From positions 100,611 to 164,610 of the forward strand of contig NZ_JAKXMK010000030.1 in NCBI RefSeq assembly GCF_022524485.1: DNA of 64,000 nt. The letters are read 5' to 3'. This document shows positions 43,629 to 52,012 of the stretch, piece after piece. A model generated the notes under the pieces. That model saw only the letters and a list, made by a program, of their open reading frames with translations, did no database searches and was not told the origin of the DNA. How positions within the stretch are numbered: the stretch's first letter is position 1; the number at the start of each line of letters is the position of its first letter. Source of the stretch: Pseudonocardia alaniniphila (GTDB lineage Bacteria; Actinomycetota; Actinomycetes; Mycobacteriales; Pseudonocardiaceae). Made by a program: the position numbers and the translations under genes.

Positions 43629-45427
43629 CCGTGCCCACCACCATGTCCACCACGACCCCGACCACCGCGACCGCACCCGACCCGATCACCCTCGAGGTCG
43701 TCCGATGCGCGCTGGTCGCGTACTCCGACGAGATGGCCTCGGCCCTGCGTCGCACGGCGTACAACCCGATGATCTTCGAGGTCCAGGACTACTGCGTCGG
43801 CCTCGTGGACACGGCGGGCGAGCTCATCGCGCAGAACCTCGGCGGGCTGCCGATCTTCCTGGCCGACCTCGGTGTCTCGGTCGCCGACGGCATCGCGCGC
43901 TACGGTCTCGACGGGTTCGAGCCCGGCGATGCGATCGTGATGAACTACCCGTACGTCGCGGGCCAGCACCTCAACAACGTGGTGGTCTACACGCCGATCT
44001 TCGTCGACGGCAAGGTCGTGGCGTTCCCCGCCGTGCGGGCGCACTGGGTGGACATCGGCGGCTCCCGCATCGGCTTCGGCTCCACCGCCACCACCGACAT
44101 CTACGCCGAGGGCCTGCAGCTTCGCTCGATCAAGGTGCTCAAGGCGGGCCGGTGGGACGACGACGTCATGCAGATCCTCAAGGACAACATCCGGATGCCG
44201 GAGTCCTCGCTGGGTGACCTGCGCGCGGCGATCGCGGCCTGCCGGTTGGGTGAGCGGCGCATCGCCGAGCTCGCGCAGCGCTACGGCCTCGACACCGTCA
44301 TGGCCTGTATCGAGGAGATGCGCAACCAGTCCGAACGCCTGTCACGTGACGCGGTCTCACGGATGGCCGACGGCGAGTACTTCGCCTCCTCGTGGATGGA
44401 CAACGACGGGCAGAAGCTGGACCAGCCGATCACTCTCGACATCCGGGTGCAGGTGGCGGGCGAGGAGCTCACCATCGACTTCTCCGGAATCGCCGAGCAG
44501 GTGCAGGGCCCGCTGAACTCCGGGAAGTCGGGTGGCGTCGCGGCCGCGCGCGTGGCGTTCAAGGCCCTGACTCTCCCGACGCACCCCGTGGACGAGGGGT
44601 CGTTCCGCAACCTCCACGTCATCCTGCCCGAGGGCAAGCTGCTCAACGCGAAGCCACCGGCCGCGCTCGGCCAGTGGAGCATCTCGCTGCCGACCGTGGT
44701 GGACACGATCATCAAGGCGCTCGCCCCCGCCCTGCCGGACCAGGTGCCCGCCGGGCACAAGGGCGACATGTCGGGGTTCACCTTCTACGGCGTCGACGAG
44801 CGGAGCGGCTCGCGGTTCGTCTGCCTGAACATCAACGGCGGCGGCTGGGGCGGGCGGCCCGTCGGCGACGGCCCGAGCGCGTGCGTCTCGGTGTGCCAGG
44901 GCGATGTCCGCAACATCCCGATCGAGATCCAGGAGTCGCGCTACCCGCTGGTGTTCACCAAGCAGGAGCTGCGGTCCGACAGCGGCGGTGCGGGGCAGCA
45001 CCGGGGCGGCCTCGGGCTGGAGATCGAGGCGCTGCCGCAGCAGGTGGTGTTCACCAACATCGCCAACGAGCGCACCACCTGCCCGCCGTGGGGTCTGCAC
45101 GGTGGGCAGCCCGGCGCGGTGAACGACACGGTCGTCGTCCAGCCCGGTGCCGAGCCCGTGCACGTCAAGAAGCACACGGGGCTGCGGCTGGAGCCCGGCT
45201 CGTCGATCAGCTTCCGCACCGCGGGCGGCGGTGGCTGGGGCGTCCCGTTCGACCGTCCGGTCGCCGAGGTGATCGAGGACGTCCTGGACGGGTTCGTCTC
45301 GCGTGAGGCGGCACGGGAGCAGTACGGGGTGGTCGTCTCGGAAGCCGGCGAGGTCGATGCGGCCGCCACCGAGACGTTGCGCACGGCGGCGACGTTGCGC
45401 AAGGCGGCCGATGTCGCTCGTCACTGA
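43625..45427 (+). CDS. hyuB: Hydantoinase/oxoprolinase family protein, HyuB type
   Basis: The partner subunit of HyuA. Typical segments: LTLEVVRCALVAYSDEMASALRRTAYNPMIFE-like start, DCVGL and the NYPYVAGQHLNNVVVYTPIF metal region (about residue 110), the GPLNSGKSGGVAAARVAFK strand (about 298) and late NERTTCPPWGLHGGQPG. Length 600 aa. It overlaps hyuA by 4 bp and the MmgE/PrpD gene by 17 bp, so the three are co-translated. Confidence 0.92.
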   Translation: MTVPTTMSTTTPTTATAPDPITLEVVRCALVAYSDEMASALRRTAYNPMIFEVQDYCVGLVDTAGELIAQNLGGLPIFLADLGVSVADGIARYGLDGFEPGDAIVMNYPYVAGQHLNNVVVYTPIFVDGKVVAFPAVRAHWVDIGGSRIGFGSTATTDIYAEGLQLRSIKVLKAGRWDDDVMQILKDNIRMPESSLGDLRAAIAACRLGERRIAELAQRYGLDTVMACIEEMRNQSERLSRDAVSRMADGEYFASSWMDNDGQKLDQPITLDIRVQVAGEELTIDFSGIAEQVQGPLNSGKSGGVAAARVAFKALTLPTHPVDEGSFRNLHVILPEGKLLNAKPPAALGQWSISLPTVVDTIIKALAPALPDQVPAGHKGDMSGFTFYGVDERSGSRFVCLNINGGGWGGRPVGDGPSACVSVCQGDVRNIPIEIQESRYPLVFTKQELRSDSGGAGQHRGGLGLEIEALPQQVVFTNIANERTTCPPWGLHGGQPGAVNDTVVVQPGAEPVHVKKHTGLRLEPGSSISFRTAGGGGWGVPFDRPVAEVIEDVLDGFVSREAAREQYGVVVSEAGEVDAAATETLRTAATLRKAADVARH

Positions 45428-46724
45428 GCTGGCCGAGCGTGCGCACGCGATGGCCCGCGACCCGCTTCCCGAGCGGGTCCGTGTGGCCACCAGGGCGCAC
45501 CTGGCCGACACGGTGGGGGCGGTGCTCGCCGGCCACACCACGTTGCACCAGCCGGCCCAGCGGCTCGCCGACGGCGTGGGCCTGCGGCCCGGGCCCCGCC
45601 GCACCGCCTTCATCACCGGGATCTACGCCAACGCGTGGGAGGTGGCCGGGATCCATCGCGGCGCGGTGCTGGTCCCGGGCTGCGTGGTGCTGCCCGCCGC
45701 GCTGGCGGCCCTGGAGCTGCGGCCCGACGTCGCGTGGGAGGAGTTCGTGCGTGCCTACGCGGCGGGCTACGAGGTCGCGCTCGCCGCGGCGCTCGCCATC
45801 GGCGGCGACCAGCTGATCGCCGAGGGCTGGTGGCCGACGGCCCTCGTGGCGCCGCTCGGTGGTGCCGCCGCAGTCTCGCTCCTGCTCGGTCACCCTCCGG
45901 AACACACCGCCGCCGCGATCGGGCTGGCGGCGCAGCAGGCCGGCGGGATGGTCGCGGGGAGCACGGCCGCCGCCGACGGGCGCTACCTGCTCAGCGGCAT
46001 GGCTGCCGACCGCGCTGTCGGTGCCGTTCTGGCGGTGGGGGCGGGGTGGCGTGGCCCGGTGGACGTCCTGGACGACATCAGGTCGCCGATGCGCAGGCGG
46101 AGTGCGCTGCGCAGCGGCTTCCTGCTGCCGGAGACGAGCATGAAGGTCCACGCCGGCGCCAAGCACATGCAGGCGGCGATCGACGCGGTGTCCACCGTGG
46201 ACGTCGCCGGCGGGGTGCTCGGCATCCGATGTGCACTCCCCGCGCAGCTGGTCCGTCCCGTGGACCGGCCGCCGCCGTTCCGTTCGTCCCTCAACGCCCT
46301 GGCCAGCGGGCAGTTCATGCTGGCCGTCTCGGTGGTGCGAGGGCGTTGCTCACCGTGGGAGTTCGGACCGGAACTGCTGGCGGACGAGGAGATCGTCAGC
46401 CTGGCCCAGCGGGTCACGGTGATCCCGGCGGATGACCTGTCCGCGGCGTATCCGGCGAGCTGGGGCGCGCGGCTGGAGGTGAGCACCCCCTCCGGTACGG
46501 TCCGCGTCGAGCGCCGCGACGCCCGGGGCGACCCCGGCCATGAACTGAGCACGTCCGAGCTGGTGGCCAAGTTCGTCACCCTGGCCGGTCCCTCGCTCGG
46601 CGACGGGCCGGCGGGAGACCTGGTGGGCATCCTGCTCGGCGCAGAAGGCGTGGCGCCGCGGACGGCGCTCCTGGACGTGGTGCTGCCGTTGCTGCACCGC
46701 TCGCACGCGTTTCAGGAGGTCTGA
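45411..46724 (+). CDS. MmgE/PrpD family protein (divergent)
   Basis: A 437-aa member of the 2-methylcitrate dehydratase/cis-aconitate decarboxylase fold: RAHLADTVGAVLAGH (about residue 23), YANAWEVAGIHRGAVLVPGCVVLPAALAA (about 68), MKVHAGAKHMQAAIDAV (about 243). The DYDD-type motif seen in the paralogue at 17039 is replaced by AWEVAGIHRG, so the active site differs. ATG at 45411 overlaps hyuB. Function in the Hyu operon is unclear; it could handle a dehydration after ring opening. Confidence 0.8.
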   Translation: MSLVTELAERAHAMARDPLPERVRVATRAHLADTVGAVLAGHTTLHQPAQRLADGVGLRPGPRRTAFITGIYANAWEVAGIHRGAVLVPGCVVLPAALAALELRPDVAWEEFVRAYAAGYEVALAAALAIGGDQLIAEGWWPTALVAPLGGAAAVSLLLGHPPEHTAAAIGLAAQQAGGMVAGSTAAADGRYLLSGMAADRAVGAVLAVGAGWRGPVDVLDDIRSPMRRRSALRSGFLLPETSMKVHAGAKHMQAAIDAVSTVDVAGGVLGIRCALPAQLVRPVDRPPPFRSSLNALASGQFMLAVSVVRGRCSPWEFGPELLADEEIVSLAQRVTVIPADDLSAAYPASWGARLEVSTPSGTVRVERRDARGDPGHELSTSELVAKFVTLAGPSLGDGPAGDLVGILLGAEGVAPRTALLDVVLPLLHRSHAFQEV

Positions 46725-47551
46725 TGGCGGGAGAGGTCCGCGCGCCGACACCGCAGGCGGTCCTGATGACCATGCTGGGGCGCTACTGCCTCCCGGACAA
46801 CCCGGCCATCTCGACCCAGGGCTACATCGAGGTGCTGGCGCGGATCGGGCTGTCCGAGCAGGCGAGCCGGCTCACCCTGTCCCGGATGACCGAGCGGGGC
46901 CTGCTGGAGCGGTTGCGCCGGGGACGGCTCGCGTTCTTCCGAGCCACCGAGGTGGGGCTGAGCGTGGTCCGCAACCAGGAGGCGCACACCTTCCACGAGC
47001 AGGGCGGCACTCCTGGTCCGGCCGGTGCCTGGACGATCCTGAGCTTCACGATCCCGGAGACCCAGCGCAAGGAGCGGCACCTGCTGCGGCGCCGGCTCGC
47101 GTGGGAGGGGTTCGGCCTGCTGCGGGACGGCGTCTGGATCGCGCCCGGCGACCAGGACCTGACCGAGCTGCGCAAGGGGCTCGCGGAGATGGGCATCGAC
47201 CAGCACATCGACGCCTTCACCGGCTACCCGAAGTTCGCCGACGTCCACGAGATGGTCTCCCGCGTCTGGGCGCTCGACGAGCTCGTGCAGCTCTACGAGC
47301 AGTTTCTGCGGGAGTGGGACGTGCCGGCCCCGGCCCCGGCCGCCACCGACGATCTCGGCCGGGAGCTGCTCCTGATCAGCACGTGGCGCCAGCTGCTCAG
47401 GGAGACGCCCAGGTTGCCTGCCGAGCACGTGCCTTCCGACTGGCCGGCGGGCCGGTGCCAGGAGCTGTTCCGCACGCTGCATGCCCGGTACGAACCGGCC
47501 GCCGCCGAACTGTTCACGGAGATCCTCGCGACCCACCGAGGAGACGTCTGA
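46724..47551 (+). CDS. PaaX family transcriptional regulator
   Basis: A 275-aa winged-helix regulator of the PaaX type, the phenylacetyl-CoA-responsive repressor family. The N-terminal domain (ISTQGYIEVLARIGLSEQASRLTLSRMTERGLLE, about residues 28-61) is the recognition region; WTILSFTIPETQRKERHLLRRRLAWEGFGLLRDGVWIAPG is the family's central cassette. ATG shares a base with the MmgE stop. Being inside the operon, it probably regulates it, most likely in response to a CoA ester. Confidence 0.85.
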   Translation: MAGEVRAPTPQAVLMTMLGRYCLPDNPAISTQGYIEVLARIGLSEQASRLTLSRMTERGLLERLRRGRLAFFRATEVGLSVVRNQEAHTFHEQGGTPGPAGAWTILSFTIPETQRKERHLLRRRLAWEGFGLLRDGVWIAPGDQDLTELRKGLAEMGIDQHIDAFTGYPKFADVHEMVSRVWALDELVQLYEQFLREWDVPAPAPAATDDLGRELLLISTWRQLLRETPRLPAEHVPSDWPAGRCQELFRTLHARYEPAAAELFTEILATHRGDV

Positions 47552-47567
47552 GGAAAGGGAGCTCTCG

Positions 47568-48551
47568 TTGCGCACCGTCGACTCGCACTTCCACTGGTTC
47601 CCCCGGTCCCACTTCGAGCACATGGCCGCGCGTGCGGAGCACCCGCGCACCGAACGCGTCGGGGACGGCTACCGGTACTACTACAACGAGGGCCGCGGGT
47701 TCCTGCCGCTGCCCGCGATCTGGTTCGACCTCGACGCCGGGCTCGCCGCATCGGAGGCGGCGACGGGCCCGGACACGGTCGTCGTCTGCACGACGGGAGT
47801 GCTGAGCGGGCTGCTCGACCAGCTGCCCGCGAAGGACGCGATCGACACGGCCTACGCCTACAACGAGGAGATCGCCAAGGCGCAACGCACCCACCGCGAC
47901 CGTTTCTTCGGCACGGCGGCCGTGCCGTTGCAGGACACCGAGTCGGCCCTCTCCGTGCTCGCCCACGCGGTGCGGGATCTGGACCTGCGCGCGGTGAACC
48001 TCCCGCCGGTGACTGCGGGCGACCCGATCGACGTCGCCCGGCTCGAGCCGTTCTACGCACGGGTGGCCGAGCTCGGCGTGCCGTTGATCATCCACCCGAC
48101 CGACCTGGTGTTCGGCGAGATGCTGGCCGACTACGGAGACGCCCTCCAGCGCACGATCGGCCGGCTGTTCGACTCCAGCGTGACCGTCCTGCGGCTGATC
48201 TTCGCGGGCGTCATGGAGAGGTACCCGGACCTGAAGATCATCCAGACGCACGGCGGTGGGTTCCTGCCGTACCAGGCGGGGCGCATCGACAAGAACGCAC
48301 GGCAGGAGTCGCTGCCGCTGCCGCCGAGCGACTACCTGAAGCGGATCTTCGTCGACACCGTCACGCCGCAGGCTCTGACGGTGCGCACGGCACTGGAGTT
48401 CTACGGGCCGGACAAGGTGATCTACGGCACCGACCACCCGTGCTGGAGCCCGAAAGCGGCAGTCGGCGTCCTCGAGGAGGCCGGGCTGAGCGACGAGCAG
48501 CACGCCCGAATCCGATCCACGAACGTCGAGGCCGTCCTCAATCTGACCTGA
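47568..48551 (+). CDS. Amidohydrolase family protein, ACMSD-like (second copy)
   Basis: A TIM-barrel metal enzyme with VDSHFHW near the start, VPLIIHPTD (about residue 166), IIQTHGGGFLPYQAGRID (about 223) and YGTDHPCWSP (about 284). Length 327 aa. The TTG start at 47568 is chosen because AGGAAAGGGAG lies upstream and the metal motif begins just after it. It is paralogous to the gene at 5363, sharing the HGGGFLPYQAGR block. Last gene of the nine-gene operon, directly before a strong terminator. Likely hydrolyses or decarboxylates the ring-opened product (inference). Confidence 0.83.
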   Translation: MRTVDSHFHWFPRSHFEHMAARAEHPRTERVGDGYRYYYNEGRGFLPLPAIWFDLDAGLAASEAATGPDTVVVCTTGVLSGLLDQLPAKDAIDTAYAYNEEIAKAQRTHRDRFFGTAAVPLQDTESALSVLAHAVRDLDLRAVNLPPVTAGDPIDVARLEPFYARVAELGVPLIIHPTDLVFGEMLADYGDALQRTIGRLFDSSVTVLRLIFAGVMERYPDLKIIQTHGGGFLPYQAGRIDKNARQESLPLPPSDYLKRIFVDTVTPQALTVRTALEFYGPDKVIYGTDHPCWSPKAAVGVLEEAGLSDEQHARIRSTNVEAVLNLT

Positions 48552-48570
48552 TCGCCTGCTGTTCGCATCG

Positions 48571-48606
48571 CGCGGGAGGCGGCCGAATCCACGGCCGCCT
48601 CCCGCG
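48571..48606 (+). terminator. Strong rho-independent-type hairpin
   Basis: A perfect 15-bp stem (CGCGGGAGGCGGCCG paired with its complement at 48592-48606) closes a 6-nt AATCCA loop, 20 bp after the amidohydrolase stop. Only a short T-run (GGGGTTTCC) follows, as is common in high-GC actinobacteria. Confidence 0.88.
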
Positions 48607-49321
48607 GGGTTTCCGTGGGCGCCCGACCAGCCGCGGAATCGTCGCCGGCCATCACGTCGGCGAGAAGTCACGGATTCGTCGACGTCGGCGGCGCGTCCGA
48701 AGAGCTGTTCGCGACCGACCCGCCCCTAGTAGACCTGCCCCTGCTCGTGGCACATGCCGCTCGAGCGCGCGAAGTCGCAGGTCCAGGACTTACTCGGGCC
48801 CGCGGGCAGGGCTACCGCCTGATCGAGGTCCCGTCGCCGAACATCGCCTTTTGACGGCGACGGATCAGGCTGTCGTTCGATTCCGTCGCGCACCGTGAAA
48901 TGACCTTGTGCAGAATTCCTGAACCCCCGGCGACGATGGGACGAAGAAACGACGGGTTGCCTAGTAAACGTTCGTGGCGGCGTCAAGGTTCAGGTGACAG
49001 ACAACACCGGCTGGATCGTCGAGATCGGTGCAAAAGGCGTCGGTCGGCGGCCTAGACTTCCGGGAAGACGGCACGGGCGCCGTGCTCGTCAAGATCTCCG
49101 GCCGTCCGGCCGGATCAGATCCAGGTGGTCGAAGCTCAAGTCCTGACCGAGGCCGACGCGGGCCTGACGGAGGGCGAGGCGCTCACGCGCATCGGCGGTG
49201 CTGCCGACCTGGCAGGGAAGCCGGGCTCCCCGGGGCTTTACCGCTGTGCTCCAGGGCATCGGTGTGGCGCTGATGCCTGCTCCATGACCGTCCCCATCCT
49301 CGGGAAACTGATCAAGGACTG
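48607..49321. other. Gene-poor stretch, possible decayed gene
   Basis: No ORF here resembles a known protein. Near 49060-49210 two overlapping frames each look protein-like in turn: one contains VLVKISGRPA and the other, after a one-base shift, IQVVEAQVLTEADAGLTEGEAL. This suggests a frameshifted remnant, but no family is recognised. It separates the Hyu operon terminator from the small ORF at 49322. Confidence 0.35.
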
Positions 49322-49549
49322 ATGAAGATGCAGTTGATCTACCTCGGCAACCGGACCGAAGGTGTCGTCGGCAAGTGGGTCGGGCCGAACAAGGAAGGCC
49401 ACCTCTACGAGGCTGTTCGCGCCGAGTACATGTCCCTGTCCAACCAGACGATCGTGAGCTTCGAGCTGCTGCCCGTCGCTGACGCGCGCTCGGCCGAGCG
49501 GGGCGAGCTCGCGGAGGCGCTCGTCCTCCAGGACGCGATCGCGTCGTAG
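49322..49549 (+). CDS. Small hypothetical protein
   Basis: A 75-aa soluble, acidic protein (MKMQLIYLGNRTEGVVGKW...). It starts at a TGATG overlap with a short upstream frame in the decayed-looking stretch and lacks a convincing ribosome site. No domain is recognised. It could be the intact tail of a once longer gene or a real small gene. Third-position GC is high, which supports coding. Confidence 0.4.
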   Translation: MKMQLIYLGNRTEGVVGKWVGPNKEGHLYEAVRAEYMSLSNQTIVSFELLPVADARSAERGELAEALVLQDAIAS

Positions 49550-49563
49550 GCGTTGCGTGGGCG

Positions 49564-50133
49564 TCAGAGGGGCGCCTTCGGGGAGACGCCATCGCCGGCC
49601 GCTCGCCGCAGTTCGGCGATGGCGATCTCCCACGGGCTCTGCGTCTGGCCGGGCGGGCGGCCGCTGTCCCAGACGCTGCTGTCCATGTACGGCGAGTCGA
49701 GCATGATCACCCGTACCCCCCAGTCGCTGAGCTCGCGCAGGTTCCTGCGGAACGCCGGATGCGCGAGATGCGCGGGGTTGCTGAACGGCACGGCAACGAT
49801 CGGTACGCCCCGGCCGATCGCCTCGACGAGCGTCGCCAGAGCAAGGGTGTCGCAGATCCCTGCGGCCCACTTGTTGACGGTGTTGACCGTGACCGGGCAG
49901 GCGATCACGGCATCGCTCGCGGGGACGGGCAACTCCTCGTCCGGGGTGCGGAACTCGGTTCTCACCGGATAACCGGTCTGGCGTTCCAGATGGGCGATGG
50001 AGGCCCACTTCGTGGCGTTCGGTGACAATGTGACGAATGGGTCCCACCGGTCGGCCTTGGCCAGCGACACGAGTTCGCTGATTCCTCGTGCGGGTGGCGA
50101 ACCGCAGGCGACGATCTCCACACATCTCATCAA
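49564..50133 (-). CDS. Flavoprotein family protein (FMN-binding, HFCD-like fold)
   Basis: A 189-aa member of the fold shared by UbiX, phosphopantothenoylcysteine decarboxylase and EpiD. LSPNATKWASI, the SDAVIACPVTVNTVNKWAAGICDTLALATL block (residues about 72-102, the FMN phosphate-binding segment ending in the family's A-x-G-I-x-D) and IVAVPFSNPAHLAHPAFRRNL (the P-x-M-N-equivalent region with Asn) point to this group. It is not a clear UbiX because the prenyl-binding motifs are not recognised. It trails the minus-strand operon by 95 bp. Its substrate is unknown. Confidence 0.75.
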   Translation of the reverse strand: MMRCVEIVACGSPPARGISELVSLAKADRWDPFVTLSPNATKWASIAHLERQTGYPVRTEFRTPDEELPVPASDAVIACPVTVNTVNKWAAGICDTLALATLVEAIGRGVPIVAVPFSNPAHLAHPAFRRNLRELSDWGVRVIMLDSPYMDSSVWDSGRPPGQTQSPWEIAIAELRRAAGDGVSPKAPL

Positions 50134-50228
50134 CGTTTCGACCCACCCCTATTGCCGGATTGCGCTCCGGCAAGCATAGCTGCGGTCGACCCGCGCGAGT
50201 TCATCACGGAACTGTGCGAATTCGTCTG

Positions 50229-51104
50229 CTATGGCGTGGAATCGCGGATTTCCGGGGTCGGGTCGTCGGTCGGTTCCCACACCAGGAGCTCGGCGAGGCT
50301 GCCGACCGTGATCGAGGGCATCCGCGCCCGGCACATGTCCGCCACCGGCATCGGACGGCCGATCTCGTGGCCGAGCCGCTCGACGGAAGCGAGATCCTTC
50401 GCCCACCAGGTGAGCCGCATCCGTTCGAGCTCGCGCAGCGTCCGGCTGTCGGTGGGCGCGTCGAACAGCGCCGCTCGGACCGCCGGCACGGACAGGCCGT
50501 GGCTGCGGGCGAGGTCGAGGGCCTCCTCGATCGCGCAGATCTGGGCCCAGTGCACGAGGTTGTTGGCGCTCTTCGCGATCTGACCCGCGCCGAGCCCACC
50601 GAGGTGGTGAACCGACGCGCACCACGGGTCGAGGGCAGGCCGCACCCGCGCGAGGGCAGCGCTCTCCCCGCCGACGAGCAGGTTGACCCGTCCGTCCTCC
50701 GCCGCCCGCACCCCGCCGGTCAACGCGGCGTCGAGCACCCCACCGTGCCCGGGCCGCTCCGCCGACGCCGCCGCGATCTCGCGGATCGTCGCGGGGTGCA
50801 CCGAGCTGCAGATGACGAGTGTCGAGCCCGGTGCCCGGTCGAGCACGTCGAGGCAGACGGCACGCACGTCGTCGTCGGTCGGTACGAGGACGAGCGTCAC
50901 CGCACTCCTCGCGCCGACCCCGGCCGCGTCGGTCGCCACGTCGCAGCCGTGCTCGGCCGCCGCCTCGCTGCGCGTCGCATCCGTGTCGTGGACGGTCACG
51001 GCGAGCCTGGACCGGGTGAGGTGGCCCGCGATCGGCAGGCCCATCGCCCCGAGTCCGATCACACCGACCGTGTTCTGCTCCGCCACGCCGTCAGCGCGGG
51101 CCAT
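50229..51104 (-). CDS. NAD(P)-dependent 3-hydroxyisobutyrate dehydrogenase-like oxidoreductase
   Basis: A 291-aa beta-hydroxyacid dehydrogenase. VGVIGLGAMGLPIAGHL (residues about 13-30) is the dinucleotide-binding loop, DAALTGGVRAAEDGRVNLLVGG (about 130) the substrate region and GGLGAGQIAKSANN (about 176) carries the catalytic Lys. GGAGGAACACC precedes the ATG at 51104. It follows the AAA ATPase gene by 32 bp. It probably oxidises a hydroxy acid produced in this pathway (inference). Confidence 0.87.
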   Translation of the reverse strand: MARADGVAEQNTVGVIGLGAMGLPIAGHLTRSRLAVTVHDTDATRSEAAAEHGCDVATDAAGVGARSAVTLVLVPTDDDVRAVCLDVLDRAPGSTLVICSSVHPATIREIAAASAERPGHGGVLDAALTGGVRAAEDGRVNLLVGGESAALARVRPALDPWCASVHHLGGLGAGQIAKSANNLVHWAQICAIEEALDLARSHGLSVPAVRAALFDAPTDSRTLRELERMRLTWWAKDLASVERLGHEIGRPMPVADMCRARMPSITVGSLAELLVWEPTDDPTPEIRDSTP

Positions 51105-51136
51105 GGTGTTCCTCCATTCTCGGCACGGACCGACCG

Positions 51137-52012
51137 TCAGGCCGCCTCCACGGCGGCGAGCAGGTCGGCGGGTTCCAGCAGGTTCGGGTCGAGTGCGACC
51201 TCGGGTCGCTGCGCCAGCGCCGTGAGCACGATCTTGCGCACGCGGCGCCCGTCCCACCCGGCGCTGTGGGCGGCGAGCTTGCGGTGCAGCGCGGTGTCAT
51301 CCGCGAGCGGGCGGGTGCCCGGCCAGATGCCGGCCAGCTCCGCCAGCGAACGCTGCAGGATGGCCGCGATGGTCGCCTCGTCCGGCAGGCCGAGGGTGAG
51401 CACCAGGTCGGACCGTGAGAGGAAGGCCTCGTCAACGGCCTCGGGGAAGTTGGTCGTCGCGACGAAGACGATGCGCGGGTGGGACTCGGCGAGGAAGTCG
51501 ATCCCGGCCAGCACGGCGTCCGTCGCGCGGTGCACGTCCACGGGGTTGCTGCCGAACGACGCCGTCGACCGGCGCACCGCGAAGCTCTCGACCTCGTCGA
51601 TCAGCACCACCGTGTGCGGCCGGCGCGCGGCGAGCTCGGGCAGTGTGTCCGTCATCAGCCGCGTGATGTTGCGCTGGCTCTCGCCCAGCATCTCGCTCGG
51701 AAAGGCGTGGGGATCGATCTCCACGTAGGTCGTGGCCCCGTGCGGGGCCAGCGCGCGGGCCGCCGACTGCGCCAAGCCTCTGGCCAGCGTGGTCTTCCCC
51801 GTGCCCGGGGGACCGGCCAGGACGATCAGGCCGTGCGGGAGCCCCGGCAGCGTGGCGAGTGCCCGGCCGTGGCGCAGCCGCAGCAGCGTCTGGTTCAGCA
51901 GCCGTTCCTTGGTGCCGGGCGGAACGAGGATGTGGTCCCACGGCCCGTCGTGATGGTCGGCGGGCAGAACGTGTATCGACAGCAGGCCCGGGGGCAGATG
52001 CGTGGTGCTCAC
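51137..52012 (-). CDS. TRIP13/Pch2-like AAA+ ATPase
   Basis: A single-AAA-domain protein of 291 aa. Walker A GPPGTGKTTLARGLAQ (about residue 68), the sheet segment YVEIDPHAFPSEMLGES, Walker B VVLIDEVESFAVRR (about 135), then NPVDVHRATDAVLAGID and FVATTNFPEAVDEAFLSRSDLVLTLGLP (sensor 1 and Arg-finger region). The DEVES and SRSD...GLP sequences are those of eukaryotic TRIP13/Pch2 rather than of FtsH, ClpX or RuvB. The GTG start overlaps the bicupin stop (GTGA). Family members remodel HORMA proteins or act as chaperones; no HORMA or CD-NTase gene is here. It may remodel or activate the coupled bicupin (inference). Confidence 0.8.
   Translation of the reverse strand: MSTTHLPPGLLSIHVLPADHHDGPWDHILVPPGTKERLLNQTLLRLRHGRALATLPGLPHGLIVLAGPPGTGKTTLARGLAQSAARALAPHGATTYVEIDPHAFPSEMLGESQRNITRLMTDTLPELAARRPHTVVLIDEVESFAVRRSTASFGSNPVDVHRATDAVLAGIDFLAESHPRIVFVATTNFPEAVDEAFLSRSDLVLTLGLPDEATIAAILQRSLAELAGIWPGTRPLADDTALHRKLAAHSAGWDGRRVRKIVLTALAQRPEVALDPNLLEPADLLAAVEAA

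Noticed and set aside
49564..50133. UbiX, prFMN synthase for the UbiD enzyme
   Set aside because: The fold fits but UbiX-specific motifs are not recognised and the gene is 46 kb from UbiD.
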